Shown here in pieces: positions 1-8,549 of a DNA stretch of 64,000 nt (within the stretch, counting starts at the first letter, position 1; every line of letters starts with the position of its first letter). This stretch comes from JBBRVW01 sp963784645 (GTDB lineage: Bacteria; Actinomycetota; Actinomycetes; JACCUZ01). The DNA lies in the NCBI GenBank assembly GCA_963784645.1, contig CAWARY010000011.1:248001-312000 (forward strand), written 5' to 3'. A program made the translations under genes and the position numbers. The notes below the pieces were generated by a model. The model had not been told where the DNA came from, did not search any database, and was given only the letters and a program-made list of their open reading frames with translations.

Positions 1-28
1 TGCGGAGTCAGAGGTCAGGTGTCAGTGG

Positions 29-550
29 TCACCTCTCGGCCTGCTGAACTGACGTCGCCACCGGGCGGGAGCGCCACACGACCCCCAGGGCAGGATTGCC
101 GGTAGGGCTCGACTCGATCCGTTCCACGGTGAAGCCCTCGCGCTGGTAGAAGGCGCCCGCGCGCTCGTTGGCCACGAAGTGTTCGATGAACAGCCGATCG
201 GCGCCGGTGGGCAGCGCGTCGATGAGAGCGTCGAGCAGCCGTCGGCCCAGCCCACGGCCGCGACGCCCTGGGTGCACGTAGAGCTTGTAGACCACATGGT
301 CGGCACCCCTGCGGCCGCGCTGCCCGACGCCGAGGAGGTGCCCGTCAGCTTCGGCGACGACCACCAGGCCCTCGGCCACCGCCGCCTCGACATGTGTCTC
401 GTTCCACCAGCTGCGGACCTGCTCGTCCGCGGCGGCTTCGCCGATCAGCGGGGCGTAGTGCGGTCGGACGTGCGACTTGCCGAACCGGCAGATCGACACC
501 ACATCGTCCTGCCTTGCGTTCCGTACGACGGGCTCAGCGCCTGAAGCCAT
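29..550 (-). CDS. GNAT-family N-acetyltransferase
   Basis: A 173-residue protein with the GNAT fold signature. The acetyl-CoA pyrophosphate-binding loop is visible as VYKLYVHPGRRGRGLGRRLL around residues 95-115, followed by the usual late FYxxxGF motif (FYQREGF). I chose the ATG at 550 because a GGGGGAGA ribosome site lies just upstream; an in-frame ATG 36 nt earlier lacks one. The substrate cannot be told from the sequence. It runs in the same direction as menE but is separated by about 60 bp. The family call is firm, the function open. Confidence 0.85.
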   Translation of the reverse strand: MASGAEPVVRNARQDDVVSICRFGKSHVRPHYAPLIGEAAADEQVRSWWNETHVEAAVAEGLVVVAEADGHLLGVGQRGRRGADHVVYKLYVHPGRRGRGLGRRLLDALIDALPTGADRLFIEHFVANERAGAFYQREGFTVERIESSPTGNPALGVVWRSRPVATSVQQAER

Positions 551-611
551 CACACTCTCCCCGTAGCGATCACAGCGATGTCGCACCGGCCAGGTTACGA
601 CTGCATCGCCC

Positions 612-1772
612 TCAGGCGACGCCGGGCAGCAATCCCCGCACCGACTCCTTGTCCGGCTTGCCCGAGTCCAGCACCGGCAGCTGGCCCATCAGCACGACCT
701 CGCGGGGGAGGGCGGCCGGCTCGAGGTCGTCCGCGGCGAAGGCGCGCAGCTCGCCGACGGTCGGCGCGGACGTCCAGTCGCGCGGCTGCACCACCGCGAC
801 GACGCGCTGGCCCCACTCGGGATCGGGTCGCCCGACGACGGCGCAGGCGGCGACCTCCGGGTGGCCGAGCAGGACACGCTCGACCAGTGCGGCGGGCACG
901 TTGACGCCGCCGCTGACGACGACGTCGTCGGCACGGCCGAGCACCTCGAGCCGGCCGTCGGACGACCAGCGGCCGAGGTCCTGGGTGCGGTGCCGGCCGT
1001 CGACCAGGGCCTCGGCCGTGAGGTCGGGACGCAGCCGGTAGCCGGAGAAGACGACCGGCCCGCCGAGCTCGACCCGGCCGTCGTCGCGCAGAACCACCTC
1101 GACCCCGTCGAGCGGGCGCCCGTCGTAGACGCAGCCACCGCAGGTCTCCGACATGCCGTAGGTGGTCACCACCGCGACGCCGGCGGTTGACGCCCGTTCG
1201 GCGAGGGCCGGCGGCAGCGCCGCTCCGCCGACCAGCACGCCGTCGTACGTCGAGAGGTCGGCGCCGGCGTCGAGCAGCCGACGCAGCTGCGTGGGTACCA
1301 GCGACGTGTAGTGCCGCACGCCCGGCGCGAGCCGCGCGGTGGCGGCGGCGAACGCGTCGACCGAGAAGCCGCCGTAGAGGTCGAGCACCTCCGGCCGCGT
1401 CCGGGCCACCAGCGAGCGGACGAGCACCGTGAGCCCGGCGACGTGCGTCACCGGCAGTGCGAGCAGCCACTGGCCGGGACCGCCGAGTCGTTGGTGCGTC
1501 GCACGCGCCGAGTGCCGCAGCGCGTCGGCGGTGAGCAACGCGCCCTTGGGCTCGCCGGTCGAGCCCGACGTCGGGACGACGAGAGCGACGTCGTCGCGCT
1601 CCAGCGGCTGCCCCGGGTCCAGCGCCGCCAGCACCGCACCCCGCCCGCCGCCGGTGGGCAGTGGCAGCAGCGCCGGTCCGGCGCCGTCGAGCGCCGCCGC
1701 AAGCGCCGGCACGAGCGTCCTGAGGACGGCCTCGCCGGTAGGGGCGGTCAGCCCGCGCAGCTCGCGGCTCAG
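612..1772 (-). CDS. menE: o-succinylbenzoate--CoA ligase MenE
   Basis: Activates o-succinylbenzoate to its CoA thioester in menaquinone synthesis. It is an ANL-superfamily adenylating enzyme with the ATP loop VPTSGSTGEPKGAL, the TYGMSETCGGCVYDG motif, the hinge-region GRADDVVVSGGVNV and a C-terminal catalytic lysine in SGKPDKE. No ATG, GTG or TTG lies in frame near the expected N-terminus. The best start is a CTG at 1772 whose last two bases are shared with the TGA of the upstream GNAT gene (CTGA, 4-nt overlap), giving about 386 residues. A GTG at 1712 would give a shorter protein that still aligns with mycobacterial MenE. The function is secure; the start is not. Confidence 0.9.
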   Translation of the reverse strand: MSRELRGLTAPTGEAVLRTLVPALAAALDGAGPALLPLPTGGGRGAVLAALDPGQPLERDDVALVVPTSGSTGEPKGALLTADALRHSARATHQRLGGPGQWLLALPVTHVAGLTVLVRSLVARTRPEVLDLYGGFSVDAFAAATARLAPGVRHYTSLVPTQLRRLLDAGADLSTYDGVLVGGAALPPALAERASTAGVAVVTTYGMSETCGGCVYDGRPLDGVEVVLRDDGRVELGGPVVFSGYRLRPDLTAEALVDGRHRTQDLGRWSSDGRLEVLGRADDVVVSGGVNVPAALVERVLLGHPEVAACAVVGRPDPEWGQRVVAVVQPRDWTSAPTVGELRAFAADDLEPAALPREVVLMGQLPVLDSGKPDKESVRGLLPGVA

Positions 1773-2269
1773 TGCGGGTCCTCGAGGTCGCCGGCGAGCG
1801 GCTTGCTCATCTGCATCGAGTCGACGTCGTAGCCGAGCGACCGGTACAGCCCGGCCGCCGGCTCGTTCCAGCCGAAGACGTTCAGCGCGACCCGGGTGCA
1901 GCCCTCGGCCGCCAGCACCTTCTCGGCCTCGATCATCGCCGCGCGCCCGAGACCACGGCCGCGGTGCTGCTCCTCGATGATGACGTCGTAGACGAAACCG
2001 GTCCGGTGGTTGCCGGGGCTGCGTCCGAGCCACAGCAGCCCGACATCGGCGCCGTCCTCGTCGAGGACCCGCAGGATGCTGGTGCCCGCCTCCGCCAGCG
2101 CGTCGGTCAGCGTCTCCGGGAAGAACTGCGAGGCTCTGGCCCGCACCTCGTCGTCGACCGGCGCGTGCGCGGATCGGGCGAGGTCGGCCGCGAACTCGTC
2201 GAGCATCGGTGCCCGGAGGGTGTCGTACTCGCCGTCTGTGATCGCCCTGAGCCGCACGGTCGGCGGCAT
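1769..2269 (-). CDS. GNAT-family N-acetyltransferase between menB and menE
   Basis: A 166-residue GNAT protein. The acetyl-CoA loop EEQHRGRGLGRAAM and the terminal motif NEPAAGLYRSLGYD are clear. It sits inside the menaquinone operon: its ATG shares one base with the menB stop (TGATG), and its own TGA overlaps the proposed CTG start of menE. This makes it translationally coupled to both, but no GNAT step is known in menaquinone synthesis. It may simply be co-transcribed. The substrate is unknown. Confidence 0.85.
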   Translation of the reverse strand: MPPTVRLRAITDGEYDTLRAPMLDEFAADLARSAHAPVDDEVRARASQFFPETLTDALAEAGTSILRVLDEDGADVGLLWLGRSPGNHRTGFVYDVIIEEQHRGRGLGRAAMIEAEKVLAAEGCTRVALNVFGWNEPAAGLYRSLGYDVDSMQMSKPLAGDLEDPH

Positions 2270-3216
2270 CAGTAGTACCAGGGGTACGGCGACCAGTCCG
2301 GGTCGCGCTTCTCGAGGAACGCGTCCCGTCCCTCGACGGCCTCGTCGGTCATGTAGGCCAGCCGGGTCGCCTCCCCGGCGAACACCTGCTGGCCCATCAG
2401 CCCGTCGTCCACGAGGTTGAACGCGAACTTCAGCATCCGCTGCGCCGTCGGGCTCTTGCCGTTGACCTCGGCCGCCACCTCGAGCGCGACCCGCTCCAGG
2501 TCGGCGTGGTCGGCGACGAGGTTCACCGCGCCCATCCGCTGCATCTGCTCCGCGTCGTACGCCCGGCCGAGGAAGAAGATCTCCCGGGCGTTCTTCTGCC
2601 CGACCATCTTCGCGAGGTACGCCGACCCGTAGCCGGCGTCGAACGAGCCGACGTCGGCGTCGGTCTGCTTGAACCGGGCGTGCTCGCGGCTGGCGACCGT
2701 CAGGTCGCACACGACGTGCAGCGAGTGCCCGCCGCCGGCCGCCCAGCCGTTGACCACGGCGACGACCACCTTGGGCATCGTGCGGATCAGCCGCTGCACC
2801 TCGAGGATGTGCAGCCGGCCGCCCTCGGCCCTGGTCCGGGCGGCATCGACCGTGTCGGCCGTCTCCCCCTCGGCGTACTGGTAGCCGCTGCGGCCACGGA
2901 TCCGCTGGTCGCCGCCCGAGCAGAACGCCCGGCCGCCGTCCTTGGCGGACGGGCCGTTGCCGGTGAGCAGGACGCAGCCGACGTCCGGCGTGCGACGGGC
3001 GTGGTCGAGCACCCGGTGGAGCTCGTCGACCGTGTGCGGCCGGAACGCGTTGCGCACCGCCGGGCGGTCGAAGGCGACCCGCACCGTCCCGCGGCCCGGG
3101 CCGTCGACGACCGCCCGGTGGTAGGTCACGTCGGTGAGGTCGAAGCCCTCGACCGGGCGCCAGGCGGCGGGATCGAAGAGCTCGGAGACGACGGTGTCGT
3201 CGGGCTGGGCGGGCAC
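2269..3216 (-). CDS. menB: 1,4-dihydroxy-2-naphthoyl-CoA synthase MenB
   Basis: Ring-closing crotonase-family enzyme that converts o-succinylbenzoyl-CoA to dihydroxynaphthoyl-CoA. At 315 residues it has nearly the same length as the mycobacterial enzyme and shares long motifs with it. These are AFCSGGDQRIRGRSGYQY, the oxyanion-hole segment NGWAAGGGHSLHVVCDL, DADVGSFDAGYGSAY and the C-terminal WSPYPWYY. The GTG at 3216 is chosen because a TATCCT -10 box lies exactly 7 nt upstream, typical of a leaderless actinobacterial gene. It is divergent from menC across 18 bp and is the first gene of menB-GNAT-menE. Confidence 0.95.
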   Translation of the reverse strand: MPAQPDDTVVSELFDPAAWRPVEGFDLTDVTYHRAVVDGPGRGTVRVAFDRPAVRNAFRPHTVDELHRVLDHARRTPDVGCVLLTGNGPSAKDGGRAFCSGGDQRIRGRSGYQYAEGETADTVDAARTRAEGGRLHILEVQRLIRTMPKVVVAVVNGWAAGGGHSLHVVCDLTVASREHARFKQTDADVGSFDAGYGSAYLAKMVGQKNAREIFFLGRAYDAEQMQRMGAVNLVADHADLERVALEVAAEVNGKSPTAQRMLKFAFNLVDDGLMGQQVFAGEATRLAYMTDEAVEGRDAFLEKRDPDWSPYPWYY

Positions 3217-3223
3217 GTCGGCG

Positions 3224-3229
3224 AGGATA
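3224..3229 (-). promoter_or_regulatory. -10 box of a leaderless menB transcript
   Basis: TATCCT on the minus strand fits the TANNNT actinobacterial -10 pattern. It ends 7 nt before the menB GTG, so transcription should begin at or next to the start codon. It lies inside the 18-bp gap to the divergent menC, so both genes must share or compete for this short interval. Confidence 0.45.
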
Positions 3230-3234
3230 GGCGC

Positions 3235-4182
3235 ATGGACGACGTGCGGGTCTGGGCGCTCCCGCTGCGCACCCGCTTCCGCGGCATCGACGTCCGCGAG
3301 GGGGTGCTGCTGCGCGGCCCCGCCGGCTGGGGCGAGTTCTCCCCGTTCTGGGACTACGACGCCGCCGCCTGCGTGCCCTGGCTGCTCGCCGCCCGGGAGG
3401 CCTCCGACCTCGGCTGGCCGCCGGGGCGCCGCGACCGCATCCCGGTCAACGTCACCGTCCCCGCGGTGGGCCCGGAGCGGGCCGCCGAGATCGTGCATGC
3501 CTCGGCCGGCTGCCGGACCGCGAAGGTCAAGGTCGCCGAGCCCGGGCAGCAGGAGCAGGACGACCTCGTCCGGGTGGCCGCCGTGGCGGACGCGCTCGGG
3601 CCGGACGGCCGGGTGCGGGTCGACGCCAACGGGGGCTGGGACGTCGACACCGCCGTGCGGATGGTGCGGCTCCTCGACGCCGCTGCGGCCGGCCTCGAGT
3701 ACGTCGAGCAGCCCTGCCGCACCGTCGAGGAGCTCGCTGCCGTACGCCGTCGCGTCGACGTCCCGATCGCTGCCGACGAGTCGATCCGCCGCGCAGACGA
3801 CCCGCTGCGGGTCGCCCGGCTCGAGGCGGCGGACATCGCGGTGCTCAAGGTGCAGCCGCTCGGGGGCGTCCGAGCCTGCCTGCGGATCGCCGAGCAGATC
3901 GGGCTGCCGGTGGTGGTGTCCTCCGCGTTGGAGTCGTCGGTGGGGCTGGCGGCCGGCGTCGCGCTGGCGGCGGCGCTGCCGGAGCTGCCCTACGCCTGCG
4001 GACTTGCGACCACCCAGCTGCTCGCCGGCGACGTCACCGCGGCGCCGTTCACCGTGATCGACGGCGCGCTCGCCGTCGCACGGCCGGAGCCGGACGCCGT
4101 GCCGTCCGCGGACGAGGAGACGACCCAGCGCTGGCTGGCCCGGCTGCGCACGGTGTCGGCACGGGAAGGGGACACCCGATGA
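3235..4182 (+). CDS. menC: o-succinylbenzoate synthase MenC
   Basis: Dehydrates SHCHC to o-succinylbenzoate. It is an enolase-superfamily protein of 315 residues with the full active-site set. The KxK pair is in TAKVKVAEPG, metal ligands are in RVDANGGWD, LEYVEQPC and IAADESIR, and the second catalytic lysine is in IAVLKVQPLGG. The ATG at 3235 is preceded by a weak GAGG. Its TGA overlaps the menD ATG (ATGA), so menC and menD are translationally coupled. It diverges from menB. Confidence 0.95.
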   Translation: MDDVRVWALPLRTRFRGIDVREGVLLRGPAGWGEFSPFWDYDAAACVPWLLAAREASDLGWPPGRRDRIPVNVTVPAVGPERAAEIVHASAGCRTAKVKVAEPGQQEQDDLVRVAAVADALGPDGRVRVDANGGWDVDTAVRMVRLLDAAAAGLEYVEQPCRTVEELAAVRRRVDVPIAADESIRRADDPLRVARLEAADIAVLKVQPLGGVRACLRIAEQIGLPVVVSSALESSVGLAAGVALAAALPELPYACGLATTQLLAGDVTAAPFTVIDGALAVARPEPDAVPSADEETTQRWLARLRTVSAREGDTR

Positions 4183-5769
4183 ACCCGTCGACGGCGCTGG
4201 CGACCGTGGTGGTCGACGAGCTGGTGCAGGGCGGGGTCCGCGAGGTGGTGCTCTCACCCGGCTCGCGCAACGCCCCGCTCGCCTTCGCCCTGCACGAGGC
4301 CGACCGCGTCGGCCGGCTGCGGCTGCACGTGCGCATCGACGAGCGGTCCGCCGGGTTCCTGGCGCTCGGGCTGAGCAAGGCATCGGGACGGCCGGTGCCG
4401 GTGGTGACGACGTCCGGGACCGCGGCAGTGAACCTGCACCCGGCGGTCGTCGAGGCGGAGTACTCGCGGGTCGGGCTGGTGGCGATCACGGCCGACCGAC
4501 CCACCGAGCTCCGGGAGGTCGGCGCCAACCAGACGATCCGCCAGGTGGGGCTGTACGGGCGTTCGGTGGCCCACGGCGACGACCTCTCGGTCGACAACCG
4601 CACGACTGTCGGCCGTTGGCGCACAGCGGTGGACCAGGCGCTCGTGCGCGCGCAGTCGGGCCCGGTGCACCTGAACATCGCGTTCCGCGAGCCGCTGGTG
4701 CCGGACGGGGACCCGGAGTGGAACGAGCCGTTGGACGCCCCTCCGGCCGAGCCGCGGATCGAGCGAGGCGTCGACACGGCAGAGGGCTACGTGCCGGTGG
4801 AGACCGGCCCCCGGACCCTGGTGGTCGCCGGCGACCAGGCGATGGCCGACGCACGGGCGCTCGCCGAGGAGGGTGGCTGGCCGCTGCTGGCCGAGCCGTC
4901 GTCGGGGCACCGTGCCGGGCCGAACGCCCTCGCGGCCTACCGGCTGCTGCTCGAGCACCTCGGCGGCGACGTCGAGAGGGTGGTGGTCGCCGGCCGACCT
5001 ACGCTCTCGCGCCCGGTGACCCGCTTGCTGGCGCGCGGCGACGTCGAGGTCCGGCGGTTGCCCGACAAGCGCCGTCATATCCAGGCCTTCGGCGACCTCG
5101 ATGGGGACTGGCTGGACCGTTGGCGGCGGGCTGATGGCCGAGCCCGGGTCGCGATCGCCGCGGTGCTCGCCGCCGAGCCGCTCAGCGGTCTCGCCGTCGC
5201 GCGTCGGGTGGCGTCGCTGCTGCCGGCCGACGGGCTGCTCGTCGCCGGGTCGTCGTCGGCGATCCGCGACCTCGACCTGGCCGACCCGTGGGTCACTGCG
5301 CCCATGGTGCTGGCGAACCGCGGCGCGTCGGGGATCGACGGCACGGTCTCGACCGCGGTCGGCGCCGCGCTGGCGCATCCCGGCCCGGCGTACGCGCTGA
5401 TGGGCGACCTCACGTTCCTGCACGACGCCAACGGGCTGGTGCATCGGGCCGGGGGAGCCGCGCCCGGACCTCACGATCGTGGTCGTCAACGACGACGGCG
5501 GTGGGCTGTTCGGGGTGCTGGAGCAGGGGGCGCCGGAGCACGCGGCGGTGTTCGAGCGGGTCTTCGGCACCCCGCACGGCGTCGACCTCGAGTCGCTGTG
5601 CGCGGCGACAGGAACGCCGCACCGGGCGGTGCACGGCCTCGACGACCTGAGCGACGAGGTGTCGCGGTCGCCGGAGGGGATCCGTGTGGTCGAGGTGCGC
5701 ACCGACCGCAGCCGCACCCGCGACCTGCACGCGATGCTGCGCGCGGCCGTCGACGAGGCGCTGCGCTGA
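4179..5769 (+). CDS. menD: MenD (SEPHCHC synthase), interrupted by a +1 frameshift
   Basis: Thiamine-diphosphate enzyme that joins isochorismate and 2-oxoglutarate. The N-terminal pyrimidine domain shows LSPGSRNAPLAFAL and RIDERSAGFLALGLSKA (with the ThDP-activating Glu). The C-terminal PP domain has the GDLTFLHDANGL metal/ThDP motif. Right after that motif, around 5442, one extra C moves the frame. The other frame continues with the expected PDLTIVVVNDDGGGLF and ends at 5769. Removing one base restores about 529 residues, a normal MenD length. As read, the first frame runs on to 5813 with unrelated sequence. Because the downstream half is intact in codon use and motif, a sequencing error or very recent mutation is more likely than old decay. 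Confidence 0.9.
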
Positions 5770-5796
5770 CCGGCTGGTCCGGTCGTCAGCGCGGCG

Positions 5797-5830
5797 GCGA
5801 GCCCGCACCCTGAGGGAGGTGCGGGCTCGC
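5797..5830. terminator. Bidirectional hairpin terminator between menD and the secreted protein gene
   Basis: A perfect 13-bp stem (gcgagcccgcacc / ggtgcgggctcgc) with an 8-nt loop sits between two convergent genes. There is no strong T-tract, as usual in high-GC actinobacteria. Its position between converging stops supports termination of both. Confidence 0.7.
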
Positions 5831-5847
5831 CTGTGGACCGGGCCGGC

Positions 5848-6321
5848 CTAGGTGCTGCTGCCCGTCGTGCCGGTCGTGGCGTCGGGCCCGTCGCCGTCGT
5901 GGTCGCCGTGGTGGCCGCCTGGGCCGCGGTAGCCGCCCTGCTCGACGCCGGTGACCGCGAAGCTCTTGTCCACCTCGATGGAGACCTCGGTGCCGTCGGC
6001 CTTGGTGATGTGCGCCTCGTAGACGCCGTCACTGTCGGTCTCGAGCCGGACGATCGTGGCGCCGGGGTACTTCGCCAGCACCGCTGCCTCGACCTTGTCG
6101 GCCGTGGTGCCGGTGAGCAGCGTCTCGTCGGAGCGCTGCGGCTTGCTCCGGTCACCCGGGTTCGGGTTGCTGGGCGCCTCGCCCTGGGTGGCGGTCGCGG
6201 TGGGCGTGGGGGTGTCGGTGGCGCTGGCCGTCAAGGAGCCGGCCAGGATGCCGCCGGCGACGACGCCGCCCGCCACGAGCGCGGCCATGCTGCCGTACCT
6301 GCGGACCTGGGTGCTGGACAT
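5848..6321 (-). CDS. Secreted PepSY-like protein
   Basis: 157 residues. The N-terminus has a short basic stretch, a hydrophobic segment (about residues 12-31) and an Ala-rich end resembling a Sec signal peptide. A Pro/Thr/Asn-rich linker follows. The globular part, about residues 67-132 (LLTGTTADKVEAAVLAKYPG to VDKSFAVTGVE), has the alternating pattern and length of a PepSY domain. The tail is rich in Gly, His and Asp (GHHGDHDGDG) and could bind metal. A GAGGAA ribosome site precedes the ATG. PepSY proteins are often peptidase inhibitors, but no role can be assigned here. Confidence 0.75.
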   Translation of the reverse strand: MSSTQVRRYGSMAALVAGGVVAGGILAGSLTASATDTPTPTATATQGEAPSNPNPGDRSKPQRSDETLLTGTTADKVEAAVLAKYPGATIVRLETDSDGVYEAHITKADGTEVSIEVDKSFAVTGVEQGGYRGPGGHHGDHDGDGPDATTGTTGSST

Positions 6322-6460
6322 GCAGTTCCTCTCGTCAGGGCCCCGTTCGGGCCGTTCACGAAAGGCTCGGGTGTCAGCCTGTCACCGTCCTGTGACCGGC
6401 CTGTGCCGGGCCCGGGGCGGTGCCCGCTGTCTGTGGGCGGGCCGCCCCTGACGGGGCCGG

Positions 6461-7720
6461 TCAGCCCTCGAGCGCCTCGCGCATCGGGAGCAGCTTCGCC
6501 TGCGCCTCGAGCACCTCGTCGTCGGGGTCGCTGCCGGCCACGATGCCGCCGCCGGCGAACAGCCGGGCGGTCGGGCCGTCGAGCTGGGCGCAGCGCAGGG
6601 CGATGCCCCACTCGCCGTCGCCACGCGCGTCGACCCAGCCGACCGGGCCGCTGTAGCGCCCGCGGGACATGGGCTCCAGCTCGACCAGTGCGTCGAGGGC
6701 CGCTTGCGTCGGAGTGCCTCCGACGGCGGCGGTGGGGTGCACCGCGCCGAGCAGGTCCAGCACGTCCGAGCCGTCGTCGATCCGCGCGGACACGTCGGTG
6801 GACAGGTGGGTGACGTTCGACAGCTCGAGCGGAACCGGTGTCGTCGGGACGGCGAGGTCCTGCACGTGCGGGACCAGCGACGTCACGAGCGACTCGACCG
6901 CGTACCGGTGCTCCGACAGGTCCTTGGCGGAGTGCAGCAACGCGTCGACCCGCTCGTGGTCGGCCGTCGCGTCGCCACCGCGCGCCGTCGTGCCGGCGAG
7001 CACCCTGGACAGCACGCGGTCGCCGGACCTGCTGACGAGCAGCTCCGGCGTCGCGCCGACCAGACCGGCGACGGCGAAGGTCCAGCAGTCGGGGTTGCCC
7101 GCCGCGAGACCGGCGAGGACGGCGCGGACGTCGATGTCGTCGTCCGCCACGGCGAGCAGGTCGTGGGCGAGCACGACCTTCTCCAGCTCGCCGGCGTCGA
7201 TCCGCGCGACGGCAGCGGCGACGGCCGACCTGAACTCCGTGACCGGCAGCTCGCCGTGCGCGTACCGCACGCCACGGGTGGGCCGGACCGCCTCGGGGGA
7301 CGCCAGCCGCGGCGGGTCGCCCACGGTCGTCAGCCAGGTGCGCCCCGCCATCCGGCCGAGGACGACCTCGGGGACCACGAGCACCGACGGCTCGTCGTCG
7401 CGGAACGCGAACGAGCCGAACGCCACGGGGCCGCTGCCGCGGACCTGCACCTCGTCGTCGACCGCCGCGTGGGCGACCAGCTCGCGCCACCAGTCGCGCG
7501 CCCGCGCGAACCGGTCGGGTCCCGCGACCTCGAGCCGGGCGGCCTCGCCCCAGCCCACCAGGCCGCTGCCGTCACGTACCCAGGCGAGCGCGTCGCCGGC
7601 GTGCGGCAGCCGCTGCAGCAGGGTGCCGACCAGGTCGACCGGCTGGGAGCGGACGGTGCGCGGGACGCGCGCCGACTCGGGGACCGCCCGGGGGAGGGCG
7701 TCGCCGGGCAGCGTGCTCAT
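6461..7720 (-). CDS. menF: Isochorismate synthase MenF
   Basis: Converts chorismate to isochorismate, the first committed step to menaquinone. It is 419 residues long with a chorismate-binding domain in the C-terminal two thirds. Visible motifs are LEKVVLAHDL, the LLGAVHPTAAVGGTPTQAAL segment, SRGRYSGPVGW and the C-terminal FAGGGIVAGSDPDDEVLEAQAK. A salicylate- or siderophore-type isochorismate synthase has the same fold; the surrounding men genes favour MenF. The ATG has a TACGCT -10 box 7 nt upstream, consistent with a leaderless transcript. Confidence 0.92.
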   Translation of the reverse strand: MSTLPGDALPRAVPESARVPRTVRSQPVDLVGTLLQRLPHAGDALAWVRDGSGLVGWGEAARLEVAGPDRFARARDWWRELVAHAAVDDEVQVRGSGPVAFGSFAFRDDEPSVLVVPEVVLGRMAGRTWLTTVGDPPRLASPEAVRPTRGVRYAHGELPVTEFRSAVAAAVARIDAGELEKVVLAHDLLAVADDDIDVRAVLAGLAAGNPDCWTFAVAGLVGATPELLVSRSGDRVLSRVLAGTTARGGDATADHERVDALLHSAKDLSEHRYAVESLVTSLVPHVQDLAVPTTPVPLELSNVTHLSTDVSARIDDGSDVLDLLGAVHPTAAVGGTPTQAALDALVELEPMSRGRYSGPVGWVDARGDGEWGIALRCAQLDGPTARLFAGGGIVAGSDPDDEVLEAQAKLLPMREALEG

Positions 7721-7727
7721 GCCGACG

Positions 7728-7733
7728 AGCGTA
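7728..7733 (-). promoter_or_regulatory. -10 box of a leaderless menF transcript
   Basis: TACGCT on the minus strand (TANNNT pattern) ends 7 nt before the menF ATG, which fits transcription starting at the start codon. Confidence 0.4.
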
Positions 7734-7774
7734 CGTGGGCGCCCGGGCCGCGACGGGGGCCGGGTGGCCGGCGA

Positions 7775-8176
7775 TCAGTGCCCGGTACGCGCCTGGACGA
7801 GGCGGGCGGCCAGCTCCCGGAGGAGCGCGCGGGCGAAGGACGGCTCGGTGTCCAGGAGGCGGTCGAACGTCTGCCGCGGGACGGCGAGCACCCGCGCATC
7901 GGTCCGCGCCCGTACTCGCGCGATGCGGGGCGTACCGGGGACAAGGAGCGCGAGCTCGCCGAAGAAGCCGTCCCGCTCGATGTCGAGGTGGAGCTCGCCG
8001 CGCTCGACCACCACGGACCCGTCGAGCACGACGAACATGCCGAACCCCGGGTCGCCCGCCTGGGCGAGCACCTGCCCGGCCGGGACGTCGGTGACGCCAC
8101 CGGCCGCCACCAGCTCCGCTGACTCCGCCGAGATCTCGGCGAACAGTGGGACCCCGGAGAGCTCGGTGTCGCCCAT
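7775..8176 (-). CDS. Cyclic nucleotide-binding domain protein
   Basis: 133 residues that consist almost entirely of one cNMP-binding (Crp-type) beta-roll. It shows VLAQAGDPGFGMFVVLDGSV and the phosphate-binding cassette region FFGELALLVPGTPRIARV. There is no DNA-binding helix-turn-helix after the C-helix, so it is not a full Crp-type regulator. It may be a stand-alone sensor or act through a partner. The ligand is unknown; the cassette lacks the exact RAA-type tail of cAMP receptors. The neighbouring 101-residue gene runs the same way 36 bp upstream. Confidence 0.8.
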   Translation of the reverse strand: MGDTELSGVPLFAEISAESAELVAAGGVTDVPAGQVLAQAGDPGFGMFVVLDGSVVVERGELHLDIERDGFFGELALLVPGTPRIARVRARTDARVLAVPRQTFDRLLDTEPSFARALLRELAARLVQARTGH

Positions 8177-8212
8177 GGCGCTGTTGTACCAGGGTTCGCG
8201 CCGTTCGGCCGG

Positions 8213-8518
8213 TCAGATCCGGTCGAGGATCTCGTCCCGGTAGCCGGGCAGTGCGGCGCCGACCTCGTCGAGGGCGAACGTCTCCGGGACCGCCGCCGGG
8301 TCGGCCGCCAGGAGATAGACCAGCGAGGCCCGCACGAGCAGCGGCTCCTGGGCGTCGGAGACCCCGAGGTCCGCCAGCAGCTGCTCGGGGACCGAGACAC
8401 GGTGCCTGGTGGTGGCGCCCGACCGGTGCCTGATGGTGACGTCGTAGACGTGCCGGTCGGACGCCGTGATCTCGAGGTCGGCTGGGTCGGGCACGGCCTG
8501 GTCCTGGGCGAGGGGCAT
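8213..8518 (-). CDS. Hypothetical protein, 101 residues
   Basis: A soluble, acidic 101-residue protein without signal or membrane segment and with no family I recognise. It begins MPLAQDQAVPDPADLEITAS and contains a beta-rich first half and a helical second half. It lies upstream of the cNMP-binding gene in the same direction and may be co-transcribed with it. It is divergent from the next gene across a 31-bp gap that holds a perfect palindrome. Confidence 0.65.
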   Translation of the reverse strand: MPLAQDQAVPDPADLEITASDRHVYDVTIRHRSGATTRHRVSVPEQLLADLGVSDAQEPLLVRASLVYLLAADPAAVPETFALDEVGAALPGYRDEILDRI

Positions 8519-8527
8519 GCCCCCGGT

Positions 8528-8539
8528 CTACCCGGGTAG
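8528..8539. repeat. 12-bp palindrome between two divergent genes
   Basis: CTACCCGGGTAG is a perfect dyad centred in the 31-bp gap between the start codons at 8518 (minus) and 8550 (plus). Each half supplies a TAG that could be part of a -10 box for a leaderless transcript (TAGACC leftward, TAGGCG rightward). It may be an operator or just two mirror-image promoters. Confidence 0.35.
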
Positions 8540-8549
8540 GCGAGGTTCC

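Noticed and set aside
6441..6460. GC-rich hairpin (gccCCTGACGGGgcc region) as terminator of menF
   Set aside because: The stem is short and overlaps other possible foldings; without a T-tract or a clean stem I could not separate it from background.
7775..8176. Call as a full Crp/Fnr transcription regulator
   Set aside because: The protein ends after the cNMP-binding domain, without any helix-turn-helix.
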